A DNA stretch of 64,000 nt from Mesorhizobium sp. (GCA_004017535.1 SAJS01000005.1:1-64000), one strand, 5' to 3'. Shown: positions 34,772 to 45,150, counted from the first letter of the stretch. The notes: a model not told the origin generated them from the letters alone. Numbers and translations are program-made.

Positions 34772-35092
34772 TGTTACACGGCCCAGATCAGGATGACGTT
34801 TCGTTGAACCGTCCTCCTGATCTAACCTTTTGTTGGAGCATGACCTTTTCCGAAAACCGGTTCCCACTTTTCGGGATCATGCTCTAGTCCGGGCGGCGCC
34901 TTGAATGGTCAAGCGCATGGGCATGATGCCCAAACGGCGTGCCCTCGTCAAAAGTCACTGTCGAAAAGTCGCTGTCAAAACGGATGACCAAAGCATGTCT
35001 CTCGAAAGTGGGAACCGGTTTCGGGATAAAGACATGCGTAAAAATCAAAAACCTAAAGCGCATGGAGCGAATCTGAAAGATCGCGACGCGCT
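34772..35092. repeat. Cluster of rhizobial intergenic palindromes
   Basis: This gene-free 320-base stretch holds three imperfect palindromes: 34836-34884 (arms GAGCATGA and ATCATGCTC around a core GGTTCCCACTTTTCGG), 34992-35039 (arms AGCATGTCT and GACATGCGT around AGTGGGAACCGG), and 35052-35095 (arms CTAAAGCGC and GCGCTCTAG around GAATCTGAAAGATCGC). The first two share the AGTGGGAACCGG core in opposite orientation. They match the style of repeated intergenic mosaic elements of Rhizobiales. Confidence 0.8.
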
Positions 35093-35350
35093 CTAGTGCT
35101 TCAGCCGTTCGGGCTCGAAGGCGCCGGCGATCACCTTTTCCCGCATGCGGTCGAGCAGCGCCAGCGCCGAGGTCTCGCCATTGGCGCGCAACATCTCGCC
35201 GAAAGCCGTCTCCAGCGCCGCCTCGGCGATGATTTCCGGCTCGATGCCGGCCGACAGGCCTTCCGCCCATGCCTCGCTGTGGCTCTCAACGGCGGTCAGG
35301 CGTTTTTCTTCCCTGACCAATGCGTCGATGTCGCTGACACCATGTTCCAT
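35093..35350 (-). CDS. Small conserved-type hypothetical protein
   Basis: An 85-residue, mainly helical, acidic protein with AESHSEAWAEG-like and ETAFGEMLRANGE segments. It has no signal peptide or membrane helix. The ATG at 35350 is preferred since AAGGTGG lies about 8 bases upstream; GTG at 35362 is an alternative. I do not recognise a family. Its 3' end abuts a palindromic repeat at 35095, so the repeat may end its transcription. Confidence 0.7.
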   Translation of the reverse strand: MEHGVSDIDALVREEKRLTAVESHSEAWAEGLSAGIEPEIIAEAALETAFGEMLRANGETSALALLDRMREKVIAGAFEPERLKH

Positions 35351-35362
35351 TGCGATGTCCAC

Positions 35363-35704
35363 CTTACTGCAAGCGGCGATCCAAAGTGGATCCGGCTTGG
35401 GCTGTCAGTTCGTCCGCAGTCTCAATTAAGTCATTGTAAATACGACATTTTTAGGGTCGAAATTCACATTCTCGGCGAGACTTCGCTCAATCGATGCCGA
35501 GCTTAGCCGATTAGGCCGGCTTGCGGCATCAAAACCTTCAGTTTGAGTTAATTCCGCAATCGCGAGCTAACGTTTCATTAACACTGTTGCGGAACCGCAA
35601 CAGATGATTGCACCAGAGCGGGACAGGAGACAATAAGGCACGCCACATTGGCGCCCGATTGCCACAAGAAACTGCGTGAAACATTGCTGCCGGACGAGCC
35701 GGGC
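35363..35704. other. Gene-free region, AT-richer than its surroundings
   Basis: About 340 bases between two leftward genes. The stretch 35425-35600 is visibly richer in A and T and should contain the promoter of the small gene ending at 35093. No reading frame, RNA gene or strong hairpin was recognised. Confidence 0.5.
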
Positions 35705-36082
35705 TCAATTGCCGTAGCGGGAGGCGATGTCGCGCGACAGCGTCTCGCCTTCCTTCATGTAGCGGGCGATGGCCTCGGTCGCGGAAGGCGTGCATCGTGT
35801 ATAGGTGCCGCTGAAGGAGCGGTAGCCGCGGTTGAAGGAGGCGATGAAGCGGGCGCGCCGGTCGGGGTCCGGATTTTCCGACTCGAGCAGCTTTTCCATT
35901 TCGACCCGCCACTGGTCGCCCTTTTCGCCGCACAGGTTGCGCAGGAAATGCAGCGAGCCCAGCACTTCCGCCAGCCGCATCAGCCCTGGCTCGAACGGCG
36001 CCTCGGCAGCGCGCGCCGGAGCCGGCGAGGCCGCGATGCCGACGGCGAGGCACGCGGCGAGAAGAGGGGAAGCGCGGGTCAT
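35705..36082 (-). CDS. TIGR02301-type secreted protein
   Basis: The 125-residue protein begins with a clear signal peptide (MTRASPLLAACLAVGIAA, cleavage likely near APARA) and continues with MRLAEVLGSLHFLRNLCGE and SFNRGYRSFSGTYTRCTPSA. This is the pattern I associate with the TIGR02301 family of alphaproteobacterial exported proteins. Two cysteines of the mature part could form a disulfide. The function is unknown. An upstream ATG at 36124 would lengthen the N-terminus by 14 residues. Confidence 0.82.
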   Translation of the reverse strand: MTRASPLLAACLAVGIAASPAPARAAEAPFEPGLMRLAEVLGSLHFLRNLCGEKGDQWRVEMEKLLESENPDPDRRARFIASFNRGYRSFSGTYTRCTPSATEAIARYMKEGETLSRDIASRYGN

Positions 36083-36152
36083 CGGGGCCTTGCGAAGAAG
36101 GGACAAGGCTTTGTGGCGAAACATTTTGTCCCCTGCAAGGCCATTCTGGATG

Positions 36153-36578
36153 CTACCGCGTGGCGCGTCGCGCGGGGCCAAGCAACTCCTCGGCGACCGA
36201 GAACACGTCGCCGGCAAGCGGCATATCAGCCATTTGCGCCAGCGTGTAGAACGCCGCGGTCTCGGCATCGTCGTTTGCCACGGGCTCGCCGCCGGCATAG
36301 GCGGCGCCGAACACCGTCAACAGATAGTTGACCGCGTGATTTTCGCCGCTGCCGTCGATATGGATGTCGCGCAGCGGGCGGTAGTCGATGGCTTCAACTC
36401 CGGTCTCCTCGCGCAACTCCCGCGCGGCGGCCTCCGCCAGCGTTTCGCCCGGCTCGACCTTGCCGCCGGGATAGGCATAGAGCCCTTGCGACGGCGCCCG
36501 GCCGCGCTTGACCAGGAGCACGGTGCCGCCGCGCACGACGGCGACGGAAACGGCCGGTATGATCTTGCGCTGTTCCAT
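36153..36578 (-). CDS. NUDIX hydrolase (MutT-like)
   Basis: The 141-residue protein has a full NUDIX box GGKVEPGETLAEAAARELRE followed by ETGV, and begins KIIPAVSVAVVRGGTVLLVKRG. It should hydrolyse a nucleoside diphosphate linked to another group; a nucleotide-pool cleaning role or ADP-ribose hydrolysis are both possible. It is divergent from a SRAP (YedK-like) DNA-damage protein with 116 bases between them, which makes a genome-maintenance role attractive but unproven. Confidence 0.9.
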   Translation of the reverse strand: MEQRKIIPAVSVAVVRGGTVLLVKRGRAPSQGLYAYPGGKVEPGETLAEAAARELREETGVEAIDYRPLRDIHIDGSGENHAVNYLLTVFGAAYAGGEPVANDDAETAAFYTLAQMADMPLAGDVFSVAEELLGPARRATR

Positions 36579-36694
36579 GCATTCCGATCTTTCTGCAGGC
36601 TTTTGTGGACCGATTGGGCGAATCCAGCTTTAGCCGTTGCGGCGTGGCGGTTCCATCGCCACTTTCATGGACCGTCAATCGAAGAGCCAGATCC

Positions 36695-37456
36695 ATGTGC
36701 GGACGCTTTGCCCTGACCGCCACGCCGCACCAGACCGCCGCCTTCCTTGGCCTTGCCGAACTGGAGGGATTTCCGCCCCGCTACAACATCGCGCCGTCAC
36801 AGCCGGTGCTGATGGCGCTTGCCGGCCCGCCGCGGGGGCCCGGCTCCAACCTGCCGGACCGCCAGGCGATGCTGGTGCGCTGGGGCTTGATTCCGGCCTG
36901 GGTCGAGGACACCAAGGCGTTTCCGCTGCTCATCAACGCCCGCTCGGAGAATGTGCTGCAAAAAGCCTCGTTCAAGACCGCCATGCGCCACCGCCGCGCT
37001 CTTGTGCCGGCATCTGGTTTCTATGAGTGGCAGCAATCGGGTTCGGCCAAGGGGCAGCCCTACTGGATCCGCCCGCGACGCGGCGGCGTGGTCGCCTTCG
37101 CCGGCCTGATCGAGACCTACTCCGAGCCCGGCGGTTCCGAGATGGACACCGGCGCGATCATCACGACTGAGGCTAATGCCGGCATTGCCCATGTCCACGA
37201 TCGCATGCCGGTGATGATCGAGGAACGCGACTTCGCCCGCTGGCTCGATTGCCGCACGCAGGAGCCGCGCCACGTGCTCGATATGCTGAAGCCCGCCGAG
37301 CCGGATTTCTTCGAGGCGATACCGGTTTCCGACCTGGTCAACAGGGTCGGAAACACCGGGCCGGAGATCCAGGAGCGCGGCATCGTTTCGCCGCAAGCCG
37401 AAAAGCCCAGGCGCCAGAAGCCTGGCGCGGACGAAAACCAGATGAGCCTATTTTAG
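36695..37456 (+). CDS. SRAP domain protein (YedK/HMCES-like)
   Basis: SRAP proteins form a covalent bond with abasic sites in single-stranded DNA. The 253-residue protein has the invariant MCGRFAL, whose Cys2 becomes the N-terminal nucleophile after methionine removal, then NARSENV, FYEWQ and HDRMPVMI with the catalytic His. The ATG at 36695 is fixed by Cys2; any upstream start would bury it. The stop codon shares bases with a rhizobial palindrome at 37456-37497. Confidence 0.94.
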   Translation: MCGRFALTATPHQTAAFLGLAELEGFPPRYNIAPSQPVLMALAGPPRGPGSNLPDRQAMLVRWGLIPAWVEDTKAFPLLINARSENVLQKASFKTAMRHRRALVPASGFYEWQQSGSAKGQPYWIRPRRGGVVAFAGLIETYSEPGGSEMDTGAIITTEANAGIAHVHDRMPVMIEERDFARWLDCRTQEPRHVLDMLKPAEPDFFEAIPVSDLVNRVGNTGPEIQERGIVSPQAEKPRRQKPGADENQMSLF

Positions 37457-37497
37457 AGCAATTCCGGGAATGGAGCGGTTTTCCGTTCGGAATTGCG
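37456..37497. repeat. Rhizobial palindrome abutting the SRAP stop codon
   Basis: GCAATTCC (37458-37465) and GGAATTGC (37489-37496) are perfect arms around GGAGCGGTTTTCCG. The element begins on the last base of the SRAP stop codon. It resembles a palindromic repeat type common in rhizobial intergenic DNA, and could serve as a terminator. Confidence 0.75.
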
Positions 37498-37621
37498 TCA
37501 AACCATCCAATAGAAGGCTGCGTGCCTCGAAGGGCTGCTTTGGGGCCTTCATCTCCAGGGCGCTCTCTGGCGCCCTCATCGTCGGCGCGCCCATCGTCGG
37601 AGCCGCGCCGGTCGCGCCGTT

Positions 37622-37777
37622 TCAGGCGGCGCGCGGCGAGATGATCTTTTGCGCGGGCTTCTTCTTCTTCGCGGTGTGGAGGAGGGCGGCGACAATGGCC
37701 GCCGGGCCGATCGCGCGGTAGTGGGTGGCCAGCGCGGGCTGCGTTTGTCGGATCTGTTCCTGCTTGCTGCGAGCCAT
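37622..37777 (-). CDS. Very small basic hypothetical protein
   Basis: A 51-residue protein, MARSKQEQIRQTQPALATHY at its start and a lysine-rich HTAKKKKPAQK at the end. The strong purine-rich stretch GGGGAGAGA just before the ATG at 37777 supports real translation. The basic, short form suggests nucleic acid or ribosome contact, but no family is recognised. It is isolated between a repeat-bearing stretch and a long gene-free region. Confidence 0.6.
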   Translation of the reverse strand: MARSKQEQIRQTQPALATHYRAIGPAAIVAALLHTAKKKKPAQKIISPRAA

Positions 37778-38169
37778 GATTCTCTCCCCTGGTAACGGTT
37801 TCGTGTTCAGCGTTTGGCGGCTGATTCCGTCCAAATCGTGACACCGGGCGGTCTAGCCGGCGAATGTTTCATCACTGTGCCGACATGTTTAATAAAATGT
37901 TTCGCCCCGTCTTTACCTGTGATCCAACGACATCTTTCCTAGGCCGAGCGACTTGACGGCAACACCCGCCGGCGCGATAAAGCCGCCCATGAAAACGTCT
38001 TTCGCCATTTGTGGCATTTGCATTATTGGCTAGCCTCGCGCTGGTCCGGACGTTTTCGCCTCATCTTTTCCCAGATCGGAAAAAACGCCCCGGCCAGCAG
38101 GCTGGAGCCTGTTTTGCGCCGTGGCGCAGGCGAGGCTCCATCCAAGTCTAAGGGATCGGAAGGGCACGC
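37778..38169. other. Gene-free region upstream of cysS
   Basis: About 390 bases without a convincing gene. It holds three direct copies of ATGTTT at 37864, 37885 and 37897 and an imperfect inverted repeat around CGTTTTC...GAAAAAACG near 38051-38088. It should contain the cysS promoter and that of the small leftward gene. No tRNA or T-box-like structure was seen. Confidence 0.5.
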
Positions 38170-39621
38170 ATGTCTGACGCATCGAAGGGCCTCAGCCTCT
38201 ACAACACGCTTACGCGGACCAAGGAACCTTTCGTTCCGATCGACCCGCAAAATGTGCGCATGTATGTCTGCGGCCCGACCGTGTATGACTTTGCCCATAT
38301 CGGCAATGCCAGGCCGGCGATCGTCTTCGATGTGCTTTTCCGCCTCTTGCGCCAACTCTACGGCGAAAAGCACGTCACGTATGTGCGCAACATCACGGAT
38401 GTCGACGACAAGATAAACGCCAGGGCCCTGCGAGACTTCGGCGGCGAGATCGCGGCCGGGAAGTTGTCGCTGAACGATGCGATCCGCAAGGTCACCGAAA
38501 AGACCGCCGATCAGTACCACAAGGATGTCGCGGCCCTCGGCTGCCTGCAGCCGACCTACGAGCCGCGGGCGACGGAGTTCGTCGCGCCCCGCGCCGACGG
38601 CAAGGCCGACATGCTGTCGCTGATCCGCCAGCTGATCGAGCGCGGCCATGCCTATGTCGCCGGCGGCGAGGTGCTGTTCGACACCGCCTCGATGCCGGAC
38701 TATGGCGAGCTCTCCAGGCGCAATCTCGACGAGCAGCAGGCCGGCGCGCGCATCGCGGTCGACGCGCACAAGAAGAATCCCGGCGATTTCGTGCTGTGGA
38801 AATTGTCTTCGCCTGAAGAACCCGGCTGGGAAAGCCCGTGGGGCAGGGGCCGGCCCGGCTGGCACATCGAGTGCTCGGCCATGTCGGCCGCCTATCTCGG
38901 CGAGGTCTTCGACATCCATGGCGGCGGGCTGGACCTGATCTTCCCGCACCACGAGAACGAGATCGCCCAGTCGCGCTGCGCCCACGGCACCAAGGTCATG
39001 GCCAATGTGTGGATGCACAACGGCTTCCTGCAGGTCGAAGGCCAGAAGATGTCGAAGAGCCTCGGCAATTTCTACTCGATCCATGAGCTGCTGGAGACCG
39101 AGACCCTCGGCGGCCGCACCTGGCCGGGCGAGGTGCTCAGGCTGGCGATGCTGATGACGCATTACCGCGAGCCGATCGACTTCTCCGTGCGCAAGCTTGA
39201 GGAGGCGGAAAACACGTTGCGCAAATGGAAGCGTGCCGCCGATCTCGCGCCCGCGGCCGCGAAGGACCTGCCGGCCGAAGTGGTGGAAGCGCTCTCGGAT
39301 GACCTTGCCACCTACACTGCCTTCCAGCGGCTGACGCAGATTGCCGGCGAGGCGGTCGAGTCCGGCGGCGAAACCGGGAATGGCGCAGCCGCTTCGCTGA
39401 AAGCGGCGCTGGCCTTCCTGGGATTCGATGTCGGCGCGGCCAAGGTGGACGAGGCAGCGGTGGCAAAAGCAATCGCCAAACGCTTGGAATTCATCGCCGC
39501 TAAGAACTGGGCCGAGGGTGATCGCATCCGCGACGAGCTTCTGGCACAGGGCGTGCAGCTGAAGGACGGCAAGGATCCTGTCACCGGGGCGCGGGTGACG
39601 ACCTGGGAGATCAAGCGGTGA
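38170..39621 (+). CDS. cysS: Cysteinyl-tRNA synthetase
   Basis: CysRS charges tRNA-Cys with cysteine in the cytoplasm. The 483-residue protein has the class I signature HIGN in [16 protein letters not shown] and KMSKSLGN. It also has the zinc ligands: Cys in YVCGPT, Cys in HIECSAM, and the HHENE segment. The C-terminal anticodon-binding region is normal. It is followed after a 47-bp perfect inverted repeat by a run of accessory genes. Confidence 0.97.
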   Translation: MSDASKGLSLYNTLTRTKEPFVPIDPQNVRMYVCGPTVYDFAHIGNARPAIVFDVLFRLLRQLYGEKHVTYVRNITDVDDKINARALRDFGGEIAAGKLSLNDAIRKVTEKTADQYHKDVAALGCLQPTYEPRATEFVAPRADGKADMLSLIRQLIERGHAYVAGGEVLFDTASMPDYGELSRRNLDEQQAGARIAVDAHKKNPGDFVLWKLSSPEEPGWESPWGRGRPGWHIECSAMSAAYLGEVFDIHGGGLDLIFPHHENEIAQSRCAHGTKVMANVWMHNGFLQVEGQKMSKSLGNFYSIHELLETETLGGRTWPGEVLRLAMLMTHYREPIDFSVRKLEEAENTLRKWKRAADLAPAAAKDLPAEVVEALSDDLATYTAFQRLTQIAGEAVESGGETGNGAAASLKAALAFLGFDVGAAKVDEAAVAKAIAKRLEFIAAKNWAEGDRIRDELLAQGVQLKDGKDPVTGARVTTWEIKR

Positions 39622-39659
39622 TGCGGCTTGTGCGATTGGCGAAGGCCGTGGCGACAGCC

Positions 39660-39847
39660 AATCTCCCCCCTTGCGGGGGAGATGTCCGGCAGGACAGAGG
39701 GGGGTGTGAAGGAACTCCAGCCTCTCAGCTTGCCCGCTTTGGCGACAACTATTTCTTGAAAGTGCAGCACTCCCTAAGAGCTTCCACGTTGGCGGGACAG
39801 CACCCCCCTCTGTCCTGCCGGACATCTCCCCCGCAAGGGGGGAGATT
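39660..39847. repeat. 47-bp perfect inverted repeat with a 94-base interior
   Basis: The arms at 39660-39706 and 39801-39847 are exact reverse complements over 47 bases; they contain CTCCCCCCTTGCGGGGGAG and GTCCGGCAGGACAGAGGGG. A diverged copy of the same arrangement lies at 61281-61467. This points to a repeat family in rhizobial intergenic DNA, placed as two facing copies. It lies between cysS and a DUF559 gene. Confidence 0.92.
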
Positions 39848-39895
39848 AGCCGGCGCGTCCGGTTTCGCTAATCTACAGCGGAAGGGGGCCTGAAC

Positions 39896-40288
39896 ATGGG
39901 CCACGATCGCGTTCCCGTTCGCCAGCGCGCGAACGCCAAATCGATGCGGCGCGCGATGACCGATGCCGAGCTGAAACTTTGGAACGAGCTGCGCGCCCAC
40001 CGCCTGATGGGCATGAGCTTTCGGCGACAGGTGCTGATAGGACCTTACATCGTCGATTTCGCCTGCTCTGCCCATCGCCTTATCGTCGAAGTTGATGGCA
40101 GCCAGCATGGTGATGCGGAACACTCTCGGCGGGACGAGGAAAGAACTGCCTATCTAGCTGCCAGCGGCTGGACCATCCTGCGCTTCTGGAACGACGACGT
40201 GATCCGCGATATCGACAATGTCTGCCAGCACATCGTCATCGTGGCCGGGCTGGCCGCCACGCCATCGACGGAGGAACTCGTCCTGTGA
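39896..40288 (+). CDS. DUF559 domain protein (VSR-like endonuclease fold)
   Basis: The 130-residue protein matches the DUF559 pattern: ANAKSMRRAMTDAELKLWNE, FRRQVLIGPYIVDFACSAHR, VEVDGSQHGD and GWTILRFWNDDVIRD. The fold is that of very-short-patch-repair type nucleases, with the acidic residues of IVDFAC and VEVDGSQH at the metal site, so a DNA endonuclease activity is plausible. It is preceded by the perfect 47-bp inverted repeat and its stop overlaps the next start as GTGA. Confidence 0.88.
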   Translation: MGHDRVPVRQRANAKSMRRAMTDAELKLWNELRAHRLMGMSFRRQVLIGPYIVDFACSAHRLIVEVDGSQHGDAEHSRRDEERTAYLAASGWTILRFWNDDVIRDIDNVCQHIVIVAGLAATPSTEELVL

Positions 40289-40671
40289 TCGATCATCTCG
40301 GCATCACCGTTTCCGATTTCGACGCGTCGAAGGCTTTCTACGACAACGCGATGGCGCCGTTGGGAGCTTCGCTGCTCTATATGGTGCCGCAGGAATATAC
40401 CGGCGGCGCCAAGGTCGGCGGCTATGGCCGAGACCGGCCGGTGTTCTGGGTGAGCGACAGCAAGGACAAGCCGAAATCCACCCAGCATGTCGCCTTCACC
40501 GCGCGCAGCCGTGCCGAGGTCGACGCATTCCATGCGGCAGCACTTGCCGCCGGCGGCAGGGACAATGGCGCGCCGGGCCTGCGTCCGCACTATCATCCGA
40601 ACTACTACGGCGCCTTCGTCTTCGATCCCGACGGCAATAATGTCGAGGCGGTCTGTCATGACCCGGAGTGA
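40285..40671 (+). CDS. VOC superfamily protein
   Basis: The 128-residue protein has the glyoxalase/dioxygenase fold: it begins MIDHLGITVSDFDASKAFYD, has STQHVAFTARSRAEVDAFH in the middle and ends FVFDPDGNNVEAVCH, which supplies the His/Glu metal positions. The start is GTG and overlaps the DUF559 stop. Metal and substrate cannot be told. It may be co-translated with the GFA genes that follow. Confidence 0.88.
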   Translation: MIDHLGITVSDFDASKAFYDNAMAPLGASLLYMVPQEYTGGAKVGGYGRDRPVFWVSDSKDKPKSTQHVAFTARSRAEVDAFHAAALAAGGRDNGAPGLRPHYHPNYYGAFVFDPDGNNVEAVCHDPE

Positions 40672-40704
40672 GCCCCTAAGGCAGCCCATGAAACGGAGTG
40701 AGCG

Positions 40705-41192
40705 ATGAGCCTCGACAACAGGCCGATCTACACCGGCGGCTGCCAGTGCGGCGCCGTGCGTTTCCGCGTCGAAGGCGCGTTGGGCGATGCCTCGGTCTGC
40801 CATTGCCGCATGTGCCAGAAGGCGAGCGGCAATTTCTACCTGCCGCTGGTGTCGGTGCGCGGCGCCACACTCGACTGGACGCGCGGCGAGCCGAAACGCT
40901 TCCGTTCGTCCAACGCCGCCTGGCGCGGCTTCTGCGCGGAATGCGGCACGCCGCTGACCTTCGAGGCGCCCGACGGTATAGCGCTGGCGATCGCCGCCTT
41001 CGACGACCCGACCGGCATCGCGCCCACCATCCAGTGGGGCATCGAAGCAAAACTTCCTTATGTCGACGGCATCCCGAACCTGCCGTCCGAGGACACGATG
41101 GCCGATATCGGCTCTGCGCCTTACCTCGCCGAGCTCGTCTCCTATCAGCATCCAGACCATGACACCGACCAATGGCCGCCGGAGGAAAGACC

Positions 41193-41196
<4 letters not shown>
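40705..41196 (+). CDS. GFA family (CENP-V/formaldehyde-activating-like) protein, copy 1
   Basis: The 163-residue protein has the GFA zinc pattern: GGCQCGAVRFRV, CHCRMCQKASGNFY and FCAECGTPL. These provide the cysteine ligands of two zinc sites. The family was named for a glutathione-dependent formaldehyde-activating enzyme, but most members have no proven activity. A second copy follows with ATGA overlap, and the two are clearly paralogous (the second motif is CHCRMCQKQFGNFF). Confidence 0.92.
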
Positions 41197-42631
<1,435 letters not shown>

Positions 42632-42642
42632 TGACGCACGTT

Positions 42643-42666
42643 CGCGCTCCACTGCGACGGAGCGCG
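42643..42666 (+). other. 8-bp hairpin upstream of cimA
   Basis: CGCGCTCC-8-GGAGCGCG forms a perfect stem between the pip stop and the cimA start, 18 bases before the ATG. No T-run follows. It may end the upstream operon or affect initiation at cimA; no leader peptide with clustered Leu, Ile or Val codons is seen. Confidence 0.45.
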
Positions 42667-42684
42667 GCATTTCGAGCTACTGCC

Positions 42685-44301
42685 ATGACAAAGCAACGCC
42701 TCTACCTCTTCGACACCACGCTCCGCGACGGCCAGCAGACGCCAGGCATCGACTTTTCCGTCGAGGACAAGATCGCCATCGCAAAGCTGCTCGACGGGTT
42801 CGGGATCGACTATGTCGAGGGCGGCTATCCGGGCGCCAATCCGACCGACACCGCCTTCTTCCAGAAGAAGCGGACGGAAAGCGCGAAATTCGTCGCCTTC
42901 GGCATGACCAAGCGTGCGGGGGTCTCGGCTTCCAACGACCCGGGGCTGGCGGCGCTGGTGCAGTCGAAGTCCGACGCCATCTGCTTTGTCGCCAAGAGCT
43001 GGGACTATCATGTGCGCGTGGCGCTCGGCTGCACCAACGAGGAGAACCTGGAATCGATCAAGGCCTCGGTCGAGACGGCGGTGGCCGCCGGCAAGGAGGC
43101 GATGATCGACTGCGAGCATTTCTTCGACGGCTTCAAGGCCAATCCCGATTACGCGCTGGCCTGCGCCCGGACCGCCTATGAAGCCGGCGCGCGCTGGGTG
43201 GTGCTGTGTGACACCAATGGCGGCACGCAGCCTTCGGAAGTGCACGAAATCGTCGGCAAGGTGATCGCCGGCGGCATCCCGGGCAACCATCTCGGCATCC
43301 ACGCGCATGACGACACTGGACAGGCGGTGGCCAACTCGCTCGCCGCAGTCGAGGCCGGCGTGCGCCAGATCCAGGGCACGCTGAACGGCATCGGCGAGCG
43401 CTGCGGCAACGCCAATCTAATCACCATCATCCCGACTCTGGGGCTGAAGTCGGCCTTCGCCGATCGTTTCGAGACCGGCATTTCGGCTGAGGATCTGACC
43501 GGAATATCTAGGCTTTCCCGCGCCTTCGACGAATTGCTCAACCGCGCGCCGGAAGCGCAGGCGCCCTATGTCGGCTCCTCAGCCTTCGCCACCAAGGCCG
43601 GCATCCATGCCTCCGCGCTTGCCAAGGAGCCGGCGACTTACGAGCACGTGCCGCCGGAAGCCGTCGGCAATCGCCGCCGCGTCATGGTCTCCGACCAGGG
43701 CGGCAAGGCGAATTTCCTCGCCGAACTGAAGCGGCGCGGCATCGAGGTGCCGAAGGACGACAACCGGCTCGACTCCCTGATCGCCGTCGTCAAGGAGCGC
43801 GAGGCCGAGGGCTATGCCTATGAGGGTGCCGACGCGTCCTTCGAGCTGCTGGCCCGCAAGATGCTGCACGGCCTGCCGGAGTTCTTCAATGTCACCTCCT
43901 TCCGCTGCATGGTCGAGCGCCGCTTCGACGCCAACGGCAATCTGAAGACCGTCTCCGAGGCGATCGTGAAGGTCGAGGTGGACGGCGAGGAGAAGATGTC
44001 GGTCGCGGAAGGCCACGGCCCGGTCAACGCGCTCGACATCGCGCTGCGCAAGGACCTCGGCAAATACCAGAGCGAGATCGTCGACCTCGAACTCGCCGAC
44101 TTCAAAGTGCGTATTCTCAATGGCGGCACCGAGGCCATCACCCGCGTCCTGGTCGAATCGCACGATTCCACCGGCGCCCGCTGGTGGACGGTCGGCGTGT
44201 CGGAAAACATCATTGACGCCTCCTTCCAGGCGCTGATGGATTCGATCATCTACAAGCTGATGAAGAACCGCGAGATGGCTGGGCTGGTGGCGGCGGAGTA
44301 G
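42685..44301 (+). CDS. cimA: Citramalate synthase
   Basis: CimA condenses pyruvate and acetyl-CoA to (R)-citramalate, an entry to 2-oxobutyrate and isoleucine that bypasses threonine deaminase. The 538-residue protein has FDTTLRDGQQTPGIDFSVED, GYPGANPTDTAFF, HAHDDTGQAVANSLA and the C-terminal LeuA-type allosteric domain (about 405-530). The long linker and the GIDFSVEDK form favour citramalate synthase (TIGR00977-like) over 2-isopropylmalate synthase. The ATG at 42685 is preferred. An upstream ATG-like start would add about 18 residues. Confidence 0.92.
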   Translation: MTKQRLYLFDTTLRDGQQTPGIDFSVEDKIAIAKLLDGFGIDYVEGGYPGANPTDTAFFQKKRTESAKFVAFGMTKRAGVSASNDPGLAALVQSKSDAICFVAKSWDYHVRVALGCTNEENLESIKASVETAVAAGKEAMIDCEHFFDGFKANPDYALACARTAYEAGARWVVLCDTNGGTQPSEVHEIVGKVIAGGIPGNHLGIHAHDDTGQAVANSLAAVEAGVRQIQGTLNGIGERCGNANLITIIPTLGLKSAFADRFETGISAEDLTGISRLSRAFDELLNRAPEAQAPYVGSSAFATKAGIHASALAKEPATYEHVPPEAVGNRRRVMVSDQGGKANFLAELKRRGIEVPKDDNRLDSLIAVVKEREAEGYAYEGADASFELLARKMLHGLPEFFNVTSFRCMVERRFDANGNLKTVSEAIVKVEVDGEEKMSVAEGHGPVNALDIALRKDLGKYQSEIVDLELADFKVRILNGGTEAITRVLVESHDSTGARWWTVGVSENIIDASFQALMDSIIYKLMKNREMAGLVAAE

Positions 44302-44316
44302 GGGGATTCGAAACCG

Positions 44317-45150
44317 TCAGCCGACTCGATAATCGGCATCATAACCGAATCGCCTGAAATCCTCCGCATAGGCCCGCACGACGGCATCAACCAGCGGCCC
44401 TGTCCATGCAATGCCTGGCGTAGGGGCAGACTGGTTGAGCGGTTTCGCCAGCGAGTTCCGAATTTCCTCCGAAGCGCCTAATCGGGCCAAGACAGGGTTC
44501 AAGCCCTCGGCCAAGGATTCGAGCTTTATGATCTCGATTCTGAAGTCGCTCGAATTCGGAATTATTGCTGACATTAGGCTCCAATGGCCGTTTTTGCCGA
44601 GAGCAGCCGTTGTGCAGGCGCCTTTGACGAAGCTGTCGAAAGACAGTTGGTCTCGGTCGATGTCGGACGAGGACAATAAGGTCATGTCGCCCATCAATTG
44701 CTCGATCAGCCCGGTATTTCCCGGGTCGGATAGTTTGAGCTCATAGAATTTGTTGAGATAACATGACCGCAATCTGGAGAATGGATTTCTCACCACGGAG
44801 AAAATCAGCGTCTCCGGGTCGCGCAGCAGCGATTCGAATAGTTTTACGCCGACGTCGCTCGGGGCAAGTAGTCCGGATTTTCGACGCGAATGATATGCCT
44901 CGGGATCGTCATCATGGTTGATTCCGTAGGCGCAGATCGAAAGCAGTCGCTTGACTGTGGTGCAACCCGCCTTGGGTACTTCCACATAGATCAGTTTTCG
45001 GTCCGGGAAAACGTGAAAGAAGTAATCGATGTCGGTTGTTGCGCGGTAAGCCCGATAGGCGACCGAGTCGGTCAGATGACGCCTTACTCCGAGCTGTGCT
45101 CGGAAGAAGGTATACTTCCTATTCTTTATGGCACTTGTCAGGCGCGACAT
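44317..45150 (-). CDS. Sulfotransferase family protein (carbohydrate-type)
   Basis: The 277-residue protein has the two PAPS-binding motifs of the Sulfotransfer_2 group: VEVPKAGCTTVKRLL (5'-phosphosulfate loop) and FSVVRNPFSRLRSCYLNKF (3'-phosphate loop). It should transfer sulfate from PAPS to a sugar hydroxyl on a surface or signal molecule. It has no signal peptide. The bases of the gene and its upstream 230-base region look distinctly less GC-rich than the neighbours, and it is a single isolated gene, so horizontal acquisition is likely. The acceptor is unknown. Confidence 0.87.
   Translation of the reverse strand: MSRLTSAIKNRKYTFFRAQLGVRRHLTDSVAYRAYRATTDIDYFFHVFPDRKLIYVEVPKAGCTTVKRLLSICAYGINHDDDPEAYHSRRKSGLLAPSDVGVKLFESLLRDPETLIFSVVRNPFSRLRSCYLNKFYELKLSDPGNTGLIEQLMGDMTLLSSSDIDRDQLSFDSFVKGACTTAALGKNGHWSLMSAIIPNSSDFRIEIIKLESLAEGLNPVLARLGASEEIRNSLAKPLNQSAPTPGIAWTGPLVDAVVRAYAEDFRRFGYDADYRVG

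Noticed and set aside
37470-37721. Plus-strand open frame after the SRAP gene
   Set aside because: It starts within a palindromic repeat and its repeated IVGAPIVGAAP segment reflects base repeats; the opposite small gene has a better ribosome site.
38009-38169. Possible tRNA or T-box leader before cysS
   Set aside because: No cloverleaf, specifier loop or T-box sequence could be found.
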